In this document: one piece after another, positions 39,058 through 46,378 of the stretch | Position numbering within the stretch: the stretch's first letter is position 1 | Layout of the letters: each line of letters starts with the position of its first letter | DNA from: Burkholderiaceae bacterium | Lineage (GTDB): Bacteria; Pseudomonadota; Gammaproteobacteria; Burkholderiales; Burkholderiaceae_B | DNA: 64,000 nucleotides | Assembly (NCBI GenBank): GCA_017983955.1 | Contig: JAGOAJ010000001.1 | Location: 124,001 to 188,000 of the forward strand | Direction: 5' to 3' | The notes under the pieces: model-generated | The model's input: the letters and a program-made list of their open reading frames with translations, nothing else | Databases searched by the model: none | What the model was told of the DNA's origin: nothing | Position numbers and translations under genes: made by a program

Positions 39058-39148
39058 AATTGCCAACAACAGTCAGAATATCACCGACGTCAGCAAGCCT
39101 TGTGCCATAAGGCGGCAGCGCACGCTATGATCGCGCCGCCTGTACAAC

Positions 39149-39943
39149 TTAGCTTAGCAGCAAGCCATCATCCGCCAAGGTTTCGCCGCGCACCTGCTCG
39201 AACATGCGCAGCAAGTCTGGCACATCCAGCCCCTGGCGATCATCACCCGCGACATCCAGCACCACCCGCCCTTGGTGCAACATGACAGTACGGTCGCCCA
39301 CATCCAGTGCCTGGCGCATGCTATGGGTAACCATCATGGTGGTCAGCCGGTTTTCAGACACGATACGGGCAGTCAGTTCCAGCACAAATGCTGCAGTACG
39401 CGGATCCAGGGCCGCCGTATGTTCATCCAACAGCAAGATACGAGAAGGTTTAAGCGAAGCCATCAGTAGGCTGACTGCCTGGCGTTGACCGCCCGACAAT
39501 AGACCGATGCGGTCGGTAAGCCGGTTTTCCAGACCCAGACCCAAGGTGGCCAGACGTTCGCGGAACTCCTCGCGCATGATTCGCTTTACCGCTTTGCCAA
39601 GACCACGGCGTTGGCCACGGCTGCTGGCCAGGGCCATATTTTCTTCTATGGTCAGATCTTCGCAAGTGCCTGCCATTGGGTCCTGAAACACCCGCGCTAC
39701 CTGCTGCGCCCGAGTCCACACTGGCTGTCGAGTCACATCACGGTCATCTATCATGATGGAGCCGCTGTCTACGCTTAGATCCCCTGATACCGCGTTCAGA
39801 AAAGTGGACTTACCTGCCCCATTGGACCCAATCACAGTAACAAACTGGCCCGTGGGAATTTCTAGAGTCATTCCCCTTAAGGCCTTGGTTTCTATCGGTG
39901 TCCCAGGGTTAAAGGTAATACTAAGTTCTTTTGCACTTAACAT
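39149..39943 (-). CDS. ABC importer ATP-binding subunit (TrpXYZ-type system)
   Basis: ATPase of 264 residues with Walker A GSNGAGKST (39-47), signature LSGGQRQ, Walker B ILLLDEHTAALD and the switch His in MVTHSMRQALD. ATG at 39943 (MLSAKELSITFNPG) directly follows the permease stop (TGA, one base, ATG), so the longer frame to 40003 is rejected. With the permease and binding protein upstream it forms an importer like the TrpXYZ/TrpX systems first tied to aromatic amino acids in Gram-positives. Confidence 0.9.
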   Translation of the reverse strand: MLSAKELSITFNPGTPIETKALRGMTLEIPTGQFVTVIGSNGAGKSTFLNAVSGDLSVDSGSIMIDDRDVTRQPVWTRAQQVARVFQDPMAGTCEDLTIEENMALASSRGQRRGLGKAVKRIMREEFRERLATLGLGLENRLTDRIGLLSGGQRQAVSLLMASLKPSRILLLDEHTAALDPRTAAFVLELTARIVSENRLTTMMVTHSMRQALDVGDRTVMLHQGRVVLDVAGDDRQGLDVPDLLRMFEQVRGETLADDGLLLS

Positions 39944-39944
39944 G

Positions 39945-40838
39945 TCAACGCCCCTTGAGCATGCCGCGCAAGCGCTGTTTAAGTAAAGGAATGACCAGCG
40001 CAATGGTTACTAGAACGGCTGTCACCAGATTCAAGTCCTGAGCCTGCAGACCTATAAAGTCGGCGTTTAGCGCTAAGGCGATAAAGAAACGATACAGTAC
40101 CGCGCCCACAATAACCGCCAGGGTCACTATAAGCATTTTGCGCGAGGGCATGATACTTTCACCCACAATAACGGCAGCCAAGCCTATCACTATGGTACCT
40201 ATGCCCATAGAGATATCAGCACCACCCTGAGACTGGGCGAACAAGGCCCCAGCCAAAGCACACAAGGCGTTGGAAATGGCCATGCCAGCCAATACCATGG
40301 CACCTGTGGCTACACCTTGCGAACGCGCCATGCGTGGGTTGGACCCGGTGGCTCGCATCGCCAGCCCGGTCTGGGTGGAAAAATACCAGTCCAGCAACAA
40401 CTTGACCACCACCACAATAACGATCAGGATCAATGGACGTGCCACGTAATCAGGCAGCCCTTCGGGTTGCAAGATGGTGAAAATGGTGGGATCGGAAATC
40501 AGGGGCACGTTGGGCTTGCCCATGACCCGCAAATTGATGGAATACAAAGCGATCATCATTAGGATACTGGCCAGCAGATCCATGATTTTCAATTTTACGT
40601 TCAGCCACCCCGTCACCATGCCCGCAAATGCACCAGCCAGTGTCGCAATCAGGGTAGCCATGAACGGATCCATGCCGTGACTGATCAAGATGGCTGCTGT
40701 AGCTCCACCCAGCGGGAAACTACCGTCCACCGTCAGGTCAGGGAACCGCAGGATACGAAAGGAAATTAGTACACCCAAGGCCACCAGGCCAAAAATCAGG
40801 CCAATTTCCAGCGCACCCCATAAGGAATATATAGACAT
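39945..40838 (-). CDS. ABC importer permease subunit (TrpXYZ-type system)
   Basis: Membrane permease of 297 residues with roughly eight to nine hydrophobic helices and the branched-chain-type permease motif ATGSNPRMARSQGVATGAMVLAGMA. The start SIYSLWGALEIGLIFGLVALGVLISFRILRFPDLTVDGSF is typical of the group linked to PF04392-type binding proteins. It lies between the ATPase gene (one-base gap) and the binding-protein gene (11-base gap). Confidence 0.9.
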   Translation of the reverse strand: MSIYSLWGALEIGLIFGLVALGVLISFRILRFPDLTVDGSFPLGGATAAILISHGMDPFMATLIATLAGAFAGMVTGWLNVKLKIMDLLASILMMIALYSINLRVMGKPNVPLISDPTIFTILQPEGLPDYVARPLILIVIVVVVKLLLDWYFSTQTGLAMRATGSNPRMARSQGVATGAMVLAGMAISNALCALAGALFAQSQGGADISMGIGTIVIGLAAVIVGESIMPSRKMLIVTLAVIVGAVLYRFFIALALNADFIGLQAQDLNLVTAVLVTIALVIPLLKQRLRGMLKGR

Positions 40839-40849
40839 CAGGGTAATAC

Positions 40850-41818
40850 TTACTCGATAACCTTGGTGGCTGACTTGATAAAGGCTTCGTTCAATGTGAC
40901 GCCCTGCTTTTTGGCAGCGCCAGGATTAACGAACAGTTCCAGCTTATCGCTGGTTTCCGATGGGATATCGCCGGGCTTTTCACCCTTCAGTATCCTGATC
41001 ACCATCTTGCCGGTCTGCAGACCCAGATTATGGTAATTAACGCCCATGGCAGCGATAGCGCCACGCTGCACGCTGTCGGTATCGGACGCAATTAGCGGAA
41101 CCTTGGCATCATTGCCCACTTTAACCAGCGCCTCGTAGGCCGACACCACGTTATTGTCAGTATTGGTGTAAATAACATCGACCTTACCGACCAAGCTGCG
41201 CGCCGCCGCACCCACGTCAACGGTGCGCGCTGCCGTGGCTTCGACCAGCGTCATGCCTGCCTTGGTCAGCAAGTCACGCATTTCCTTGACCACGACCACC
41301 GAGTTGGCTTCGCCCGGGTTGTAAACCATGCCAACACGCTTGGCATTGGGCACAACCTGCTTAATAAGATCTATTTGCTTGCTTAGGACCAGCATATCGG
41401 ATATGCCAGTGACATTAGTGCCGGTAGCGTCCATGGTGGACACCAATTGAGCCGCCACAGGATCAGTCACTGCGGAATACACCACCGGTATGGTTTTAGT
41501 CGCAGCAACTACAGCCTGAGCCGATGGAGTTGCGATGGCCACGATGACATCAGGATTGTCGCCCACAAACTTACGCGCTATTTGCGCCGCAATGGCTGTA
41601 TTGCCCTGAGCGGTCTGAAACTGCCACTTCAGCCCCTTGGCTTCAGTGTATCCAGCTTCTGTCAGGGCTTCCTTGACACCATCCTTGATGGAATCCAGCG
41701 CCGGGTGCTCGACGATGGAAGTAACAGCAACGGACTGGGCAGCAACAACGCCATGCGCCAGTGCGCTAGCAACTGCCAGCGCGCCAAAAGCAAGTTTTGC
41801 CGACATGCGTAACTTCAT
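40850..41818 (-). CDS. ABC importer substrate-binding protein (TrpX-like)
   Basis: Periplasmic binding protein of 322 residues with a cleavable signal peptide (about 1-28, ending GVVAAQS). The two-lobe fold of the ABC-sub-bind group is evident from SIVEHPALDSIKDGVKEAL, PVVYSAVTDPVAAQLV and VGMVYNPGEANSVVV. Relatives bind Trp, Tyr or related small molecules; the ligand here is inferred only. It is the first gene of the operon; a 115-base leader with a 22-base palindrome lies upstream. Confidence 0.9.
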   Translation of the reverse strand: MKLRMSAKLAFGALAVASALAHGVVAAQSVAVTSIVEHPALDSIKDGVKEALTEAGYTEAKGLKWQFQTAQGNTAIAAQIARKFVGDNPDVIVAIATPSAQAVVAATKTIPVVYSAVTDPVAAQLVSTMDATGTNVTGISDMLVLSKQIDLIKQVVPNAKRVGMVYNPGEANSVVVVKEMRDLLTKAGMTLVEATAARTVDVGAAARSLVGKVDVIYTNTDNNVVSAYEALVKVGNDAKVPLIASDTDSVQRGAIAAMGVNYHNLGLQTGKMVIRILKGEKPGDIPSETSDKLELFVNPGAAKKQGVTLNEAFIKSATKVIE

Positions 41819-41899
41819 GGGTGACTCCTTATACGATAAAACGACAGGCTAAGCCTGATCGCAGATGCGCGTAAGTCTAACGCGTTAAATTCGGTTTTT

Positions 41900-41921
41900 G
41901 CCCAAGGGATATCCCTTGGGC
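41900..41921. promoter_or_regulatory. 22-base perfect palindrome upstream of the ABC importer operon
   Basis: GCCCAAGGG-ATAT-CCCTTGGGC is fully self-complementary over 22 bases. It sits between the stop of the spermidine-synthase-like gene (41934) and the binding-protein ATG (41818). A T-run precedes it and an A-run follows it when read on either strand, the opposite of an intrinsic terminator. An operator for the importer, or an mRNA-stabilising hairpin, is more likely than termination. Confidence 0.6.
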
Positions 41922-41933
41922 AGGACAAAAATC

Positions 41934-42710
41934 TTAAATAGTGACGCTTTTAGAAGGTGTGCGTTGCGCCAGCAATGCCCTGGCCCAGCGCACGCCGGGC
42001 AAGCCAAACTGTGCTTCAACCTCTTCAGCTCTGGCCAGAAACTGCGCGGTGCTGACCTTAAGCAACGGCCCTTTAAATGCCAGCACTACGCGGTTGCCCG
42101 CATCAATTTCGGGCAATTCCAGCACACGGCCAGAAAACGCCTGGCGAATATTATCAAGATTATGCGGAAAGCTGTCATGATTGCCAAACAGATTCACCAC
42201 CATCACGCCGACATCAGCCAAGGTTCTATAGCAATCCTGATAGAACTCTACCGAGTCACGCACAGGCCCCTGGGCGTCGGCATCGTATAAGTCCACCATC
42301 AAGGCCGCATAGCGGTCTATGCTGTCAGGGTTCTGTACCCAAATTTCCGCATCATCATGGATGATTACAGACCGTTTGGATGTGGGCAGACGAAAGTAAG
42401 CCCGACAAATGGCGGTGACCTGGGGGTTCCACTCTACGGTTTCTACCGAAGCTGTGGTGTGCTTAAGCGTGTAACGCAACAAAGAACCGGCACCCAAGCC
42501 CAATATACCCACAGTATCCGAACGACCCGGTTGCAAAAACAGCAACCAGGCCATCATTTGCTGGGTATAGGCCAGGACCAGTTCAGATGGCTTTGATATC
42601 CGCATGGCGCCTTGTACCCACTCGGTGCCAAAGTGCAAATACCGTATGCCATCAAATTCCGATAGCGTGGGTTCGTCGTTGGTGTAATGGGGAAGATTAG
42701 ACACGCTCAA
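41934..42710 (-). CDS. Spermidine-synthase-like SAM-fold protein
   Basis: About 258 residues with a Rossmann methyltransferase-like fold: GILGLGAGSLLRYTLKH is the nucleotide-binding loop and VETVEWNPQVTAICRAYF the following acidic strand. The catalytic region of true spermidine synthases (DSTDPxGPA) is replaced by MVDLYDADAQG, so polyamine synthesis is doubtful. The start overlaps the thiolase by 14 bases and is either TTG at 42710 or GTG at 42704; no ATG is available before residue 36. Function unknown; similar stand-alone proteins are common in betaproteobacteria. Confidence 0.7.
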   Translation of the reverse strand: MSVSNLPHYTNDEPTLSEFDGIRYLHFGTEWVQGAMRISKPSELVLAYTQQMMAWLLFLQPGRSDTVGILGLGAGSLLRYTLKHTTASVETVEWNPQVTAICRAYFRLPTSKRSVIIHDDAEIWVQNPDSIDRYAALMVDLYDADAQGPVRDSVEFYQDCYRTLADVGVMVVNLFGNHDSFPHNLDNIRQAFSGRVLELPEIDAGNRVVLAFKGPLLKVSTAQFLARAEEVEAQFGLPGVRWARALLAQRTPSKSVTI

Positions 42711-43878
42711 AGATAGCGGCTATGCCCTGCCCGCCCCCTATGCACATCGTGACCAAGGCGTAGCGCCCTTGGATACGCTGCAATTCATGCAAGGCCTTGG
42801 TGGTAATAACCGCCCCCGTAGCGCCTATAGGATGGCCCAAGCTAATGCCACTGCCATTAGGGTTGACCTTGGAGTTATCCAGGCCCAATTCGCGACTGAC
42901 AGCGCAAGCTTGCGCGGCAAAGGCTTCGTTAGACTCAATCACGTCCAACTGCTGTACGGTCAAACCAGCTTTTTCCAGGGCTTTACGAGTCGCGGGCACT
43001 GGCCCCATCCCCATGTATTTAGGATCAACACCTGCATGACCATAAGACACCAGCCTGGCCAAAGGCCGCAAACCGCGCGCTTTAGCAGCGGCGGCTGTCA
43101 TCATGACCACGGCAGCGGCGCCATCGTTCAGGCCTGACGCATTACCTGCGGTCACTGTGCCGTTCTCTTTAAGGAAAACAGGACGTAAAGACGAGAAATT
43201 TTCGGCTGTAGCACCGATGCGTACATGTTCGTCAGTATCAAAGACGACCTCGCCTTTGCGGGTTTTTTGCACCACAGGCACGATTTGCTCTTTAAAGTAG
43301 CCCTGTTTGATGGCATGTTCAGCGCGCTGATGCGAAGAAAGCGCCAACGCATCCTGGTCTGCGCGACTCACGGAGTATTCCCTGGCAATATTTTCCGCGG
43401 TAATCCCCATGTGATTTTTATCGAAGGGGTCGGACAAAGCGCCTGTCATCATATCCAGCATGACGCTGTCACCCATGCGCGCGCCCCAGCGCTGTGCAGG
43501 CGCTATGTAAGGTGCACGACTCATGCTTTCGGCGCCTCCGGCCACGGCGATATCGGTATCGCCCAGCTGCAAGGTCTGGGCAGCTGAAATAATTGCCTGT
43601 AAACCAGAACCACATAGACGGTTGACGTTGAATGCCGGGGTAGACTGGCCTATGCCCGCGTTCATGGCGGCCACACGCGACAAATACATATCGCGCGGTT
43701 CGGTATTAATGACATGACCAAAGACCACGTGACCCACATCGGTCGCCGCAATCCCTGCACGCTCGACGGCTGCACGTACTACGATGGCGCCCAGTTCGCA
43801 GGGCGCAAGGTCCTTCAGACCGCCCCCAAAACTGCCTACGGCGGTGCGACAAGCGGCAACAACGACAACTTCTTCCAT
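42697..43878 (-). CDS. Acetyl-CoA C-acetyltransferase (thiolase)
   Basis: Biosynthetic-type thiolase of 393 residues, condensing two acetyl-CoA to acetoacetyl-CoA or cleaving 3-ketoacyl-CoA. Nucleophile C89 lies in NRLCGSGLQAI, the His in GHPIGATGA and the second Cys in CIGGGQG. It resembles PhaA/BktB-type enzymes, so it may provide precursor for the PHA synthase at 8087-9844, but a role in acid or ketone catabolism is equally open. Its 3' end overlaps the spermidine-synthase-like gene by 14 bases. Confidence 0.93.
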   Translation of the reverse strand: MEEVVVVAACRTAVGSFGGGLKDLAPCELGAIVVRAAVERAGIAATDVGHVVFGHVINTEPRDMYLSRVAAMNAGIGQSTPAFNVNRLCGSGLQAIISAAQTLQLGDTDIAVAGGAESMSRAPYIAPAQRWGARMGDSVMLDMMTGALSDPFDKNHMGITAENIAREYSVSRADQDALALSSHQRAEHAIKQGYFKEQIVPVVQKTRKGEVVFDTDEHVRIGATAENFSSLRPVFLKENGTVTAGNASGLNDGAAAVVMMTAAAAKARGLRPLARLVSYGHAGVDPKYMGMGPVPATRKALEKAGLTVQQLDVIESNEAFAAQACAVSRELGLDNSKVNPNGSGISLGHPIGATGAVITTKALHELQRIQGRYALVTMCIGGGQGIAAIFERV

Positions 43879-43978
43879 GAGATATCTCCTGAACGATAAG
43901 TTAGATTATGAGGTGATTGTATAGCTAGTCAGCCGCCCGCCACCCCCCGTCGCAAGCCAACGCCACAAAATTTGGACG

Positions 43979-44010
43979 AAAAAAAACGGCAGGATATGCA
44001 TCCCGCCGTT
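43979..44010 (-). terminator. Intrinsic terminator after the 47-residue protein gene
   Basis: On the minus strand AACGGCGGGAT (44010-44000) pairs with ATCCTGCCGTT (43995-43985) with one G-U wobble, followed by a run of eight T (43986-43979, partly in the stem). It lies 20 bases past the small gene's stop and before the thiolase leader. Confidence 0.88.
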
Positions 44011-44029
44011 GAGTATCTTTGCTAAGCCG

Positions 44030-44173
44030 TTAGTCCTGGGCTTCCTTGGGGGAAGCAGGCTGCTTGGGCTCGTCAGTGCGTTTTTCGGATTCATCACTAG
44101 CGATATTAGGCGCCGTCCAGTTCAGCGGTTCGATAACGAAAGGCTGTTTTTTCTGGGTGGGTTTCTTTGCCAT
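44030..44173 (-). CDS. Small basic/acidic protein, 47 residues, unknown function
   Basis: ATG at 44173 is preceded by AAGGAG at good spacing and the gene is closed by its own strong terminator, so it is very likely real although short. The product begins MAKKPTQKKQPFVIEPLNW (basic), then a Glu/Lys/Ser/Pro-rich tail (SDESEKRTDEPKQP); it looks disordered, soluble and without membrane segments. No known domain is recognised. A longer frame reaching 44239 adds 22 residues without a ribosome binding site and is not favoured. Confidence 0.75.
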   Translation of the reverse strand: MAKKPTQKKQPFVIEPLNWTAPNIASDESEKRTDEPKQPASPKEAQD

Positions 44174-44307
44174 AGACAGGTCTCCTTGCAATAACCAAAG
44201 GCGCCCCGCGCGCCTTGAACAGCTATTAGTATAGGCCAAGTCATAAAAAAAGTCAATTTCTTCAAGGACTTACGAATCACAGCTACCCTTGCGGTATTAT
44301 AGCCAGC

Positions 44308-45105
44308 ATGAAATTAGCTACCTGGAACATAAACTCGCTGAATGTGCGCCTGCCGCAGGTGCTTGCCTGGCTGGAAGCCAACCCTATGCAAGCCCTATGC
44401 TTACAAGAGCTGAAAATGCCGGACGAAAAGTTCCCCATACAGGCGTTCAAGGACATAGGCTACGAAGCGCACTGGGCGGGGCAGAGAACCTATAACGGCG
44501 TGGCCATCATCACGCCCACCCCCGGTCGTGATGTACAGCGCAACATCGTTAACTTCGAGGACCACCAGCAACGCATCATTGCGGCTACGCTAGATAGCCC
44601 TATAGGGGATATACGTGTCATTAGCGCCTACTGCCCAAACGGGCAGGCCGTGGGCAGCGACAAGTACGACTACAAACTGGCCTGGTATCAGGCCTTGCAT
44701 GCCTGGCTCAAGGACGAGCTGGAACGCTATCCCTTACTGGCCATATTAGGTGACTACAACGTTGCCCCAGCCGACGAAGATGTCCACGATCCCGTGAAAT
44801 GGGTCGGCGATGTGTTGGTGTCAGAACCAGAACGGGCCGCGCTACAAGGCCTACTGGATTTAGGTCTGGTGGACTCGTTCCGTGCCTTCCCCCAACCCGA
44901 GAAATCATTTTCCTGGTGGGATTACCGCCGCATGGCCTTCCGCCGCAACGCCGGCCTACGTATAGACCACGTACTGCTATCCACCGCCTTGCAGCCCTAT
45001 TGCAGCGCCTGCGTCATCGATAAAGCGCCACGCGCCAACGAACAACCTTCTGATCACACACCTGTCATTGCCACTCTGGATTTTTCCACAGCCTTAGCCA
45101 CCTAA
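44308..45105 (+). CDS. xth: Exodeoxyribonuclease III
   Basis: AP endonuclease and 3'-5' exonuclease for base-excision repair. The 265 residues contain the start KLATWNINSLNVRLPQVLAWL, metal Glu in CLQELKMPD, the catalytic LGDYNVAPADEDVHDP and C-terminal RIDHVLLS and PSDHTPVIA motifs. The divergent small gene lies 134 bases upstream. A gene of unknown function follows after 13 bases. Confidence 0.94.
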   Translation: MKLATWNINSLNVRLPQVLAWLEANPMQALCLQELKMPDEKFPIQAFKDIGYEAHWAGQRTYNGVAIITPTPGRDVQRNIVNFEDHQQRIIAATLDSPIGDIRVISAYCPNGQAVGSDKYDYKLAWYQALHAWLKDELERYPLLAILGDYNVAPADEDVHDPVKWVGDVLVSEPERAALQGLLDLGLVDSFRAFPQPEKSFSWWDYRRMAFRRNAGLRIDHVLLSTALQPYCSACVIDKAPRANEQPSDHTPVIATLDFSTALAT

Positions 45106-45118
45106 GTACTAACATCTA

Positions 45119-45448
45119 ATGAAACCCCAAAGCCACGTAAAAAGCGTTCTTGAACACGGCCTGGTGCTGGACGTCACTATAGAAGACCTGACCTTTATCG
45201 CTTACGTCGTCATCAGCGAACCTGACATTAATTTAATTGCCGATTTTGTACCCCAGGAACATTTTGAAAACGGTGGCGACCTGCATGTAACCGCTGTGGA
45301 AGTGCCAGCAGACGCGCAAACTCAAATCCAGGACATGACCTTTAATATGAATATTGGGGACTCGGTCGTATTTTTGTGCAGCGACGAAGCCAGCTACCGC
45401 GAAACCCTGGAAGAACTTGGACAGGACGCCTATCAAGATAGGGCCTGA
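45119..45448 (+). CDS. Hypothetical acidic protein, 109 residues
   Basis: Not recognised. The product is soluble, strongly acidic (runs such as [18 protein letters not shown]), with predicted beta strands ([20 protein letters not shown]), one cysteine near residue 87 and no signal peptide or membrane segment. Codon use looks like the neighbours. It starts 13 bases after xth and ends 41 bases before gmk, in the same direction, so it probably belongs to their transcript. The start has only a weak ribosome binding site. Confidence 0.75.
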   Translation: MKPQSHVKSVLEHGLVLDVTIEDLTFIAYVVISEPDINLIADFVPQEHFENGGDLHVTAVEVPADAQTQIQDMTFNMNIGDSVVFLCSDEASYRETLEELGQDAYQDRA

Positions 45449-45489
45449 TCCCCTCCAGATACTCTCTGTTATTTGTTACTATTCTCTTT

Positions 45490-46128
45490 ATGACATCGTC
45501 CTATCCCGGCAATATATTCATGGTGGTTGCGCCCAGCGGCGCAGGCAAATCCAGTCTGGTCAACGCCCTGCTGGCGCAAGACCCAAGCATATGCTTGTCT
45601 ATCTCCTGTACAACACGGCCGCCACGCCCCGGCGAAGAAGCCAACAAGCACTATCGTTTCGTTACGCCAGAAGCCTTTTTCGAACTGCGTGAGCAGGGCG
45701 AACTGCTGGAATGGGCGGAAGTGCATGGCAACTTTTACGGTACGCCGCGCGATCGCATAGCTGAAGCCTTACAAGAAGGCCGTGATGTTTTGCTGGAAAT
45801 CGACTGGCAAGGCGCCCGTCAGGTACGCGAGCATTATCCCCAAGCCACAGGCATCTTTATTTTGCCCCCTTCCATAGAGGCGCTGGAATCGCGCTTGACC
45901 CAGCGCGGCCAAGACGCACCCAACGTTATTTCACGCCGCTTACTGGCTGCGGGAGGCGAAATGGCGCACGCTCCTGAGTGCCAATATGTTATTATTAATC
46001 AAGAATTTAGCACGGCCTTGACACAGTTTGCGCAAATAATTGCTGCAACGCGTCTTCGCTATGCCTCCCAAGCTCAACGTAACGCCGAACTCTTTTCCCA
46101 ATTAGGCATCAGCAAAACCATCGCCTGA
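45490..46128 (+). CDS. gmk: Guanylate kinase
   Basis: Phosphorylates GMP to GDP. The P-loop [10 protein letters not shown] begins at residue 14, and the GMP-binding [17 protein letters not shown] and [12 protein letters not shown] motifs follow; 212 residues is normal. The ATG at 45490 has a weak ribosome binding site; the next Met (residue 11, MVVAPSG) would remove conserved sequence, so the longer form is kept. gmk-rpoZ-spoT is a conserved proteobacterial cluster joining nucleotide supply, RNA polymerase assembly and (p)ppGpp. Confidence 0.95.
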   Translation: MTSSYPGNIFMVVAPSGAGKSSLVNALLAQDPSICLSISCTTRPPRPGEEANKHYRFVTPEAFFELREQGELLEWAEVHGNFYGTPRDRIAEALQEGRDVLLEIDWQGARQVREHYPQATGIFILPPSIEALESRLTQRGQDAPNVISRRLLAAGGEMAHAPECQYVIINQEFSTALTQFAQIIAATRLRYASQAQRNAELFSQLGISKTIA

Positions 46129-46160
46129 CTGCCCTTTCACGCTTATTTTATAGGTACACC

Positions 46161-46364
46161 ATGGCCCGTATTACCGTCGAAGATTGCCTGGATAAAATCC
46201 CCAATCGCTTTAACCTGACCCTTGCTGCTACCTACCGCGCACGCGAACTGGCTCAGGGCCACGAAGCCCGCTTGGACAGCAAGAACAAACCTACTGTTAC
46301 AGCCCTGCGCGAAATCGCCGCTGGCCTGACTGGTCTGGAAATGCTGCGTAAGGTACCAATCTAA
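46161..46364 (+). CDS. rpoZ: RNA polymerase omega subunit
   Basis: Small subunit assisting beta-prime folding and forming one ppGpp-binding site of RNA polymerase. The 67 residues include the conserved core [19 protein letters not shown] and [12 protein letters not shown]. It sits 32 bases after gmk and 14 before spoT; AGGT lies upstream of the start. Confidence 0.96.
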   Translation: MARITVEDCLDKIPNRFNLTLAATYRARELAQGHEARLDSKNKPTVTALREIAAGLTGLEMLRKVPI

Positions 46365-46378
46365 AGCAGGATAGTCAC

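Noticed and set aside
41900-41921. Intrinsic terminator reading of the 22-base palindrome
   Set aside because: The T-run precedes and the A-run follows the stem on both strands, so neither direction gives a hairpin followed by a U-tract.
43906-44097. 63-codon minus-strand frame after the thiolase promoter region
   Set aside because: It runs through a strong intrinsic terminator and overlaps the better-supported 47-residue gene in another frame.
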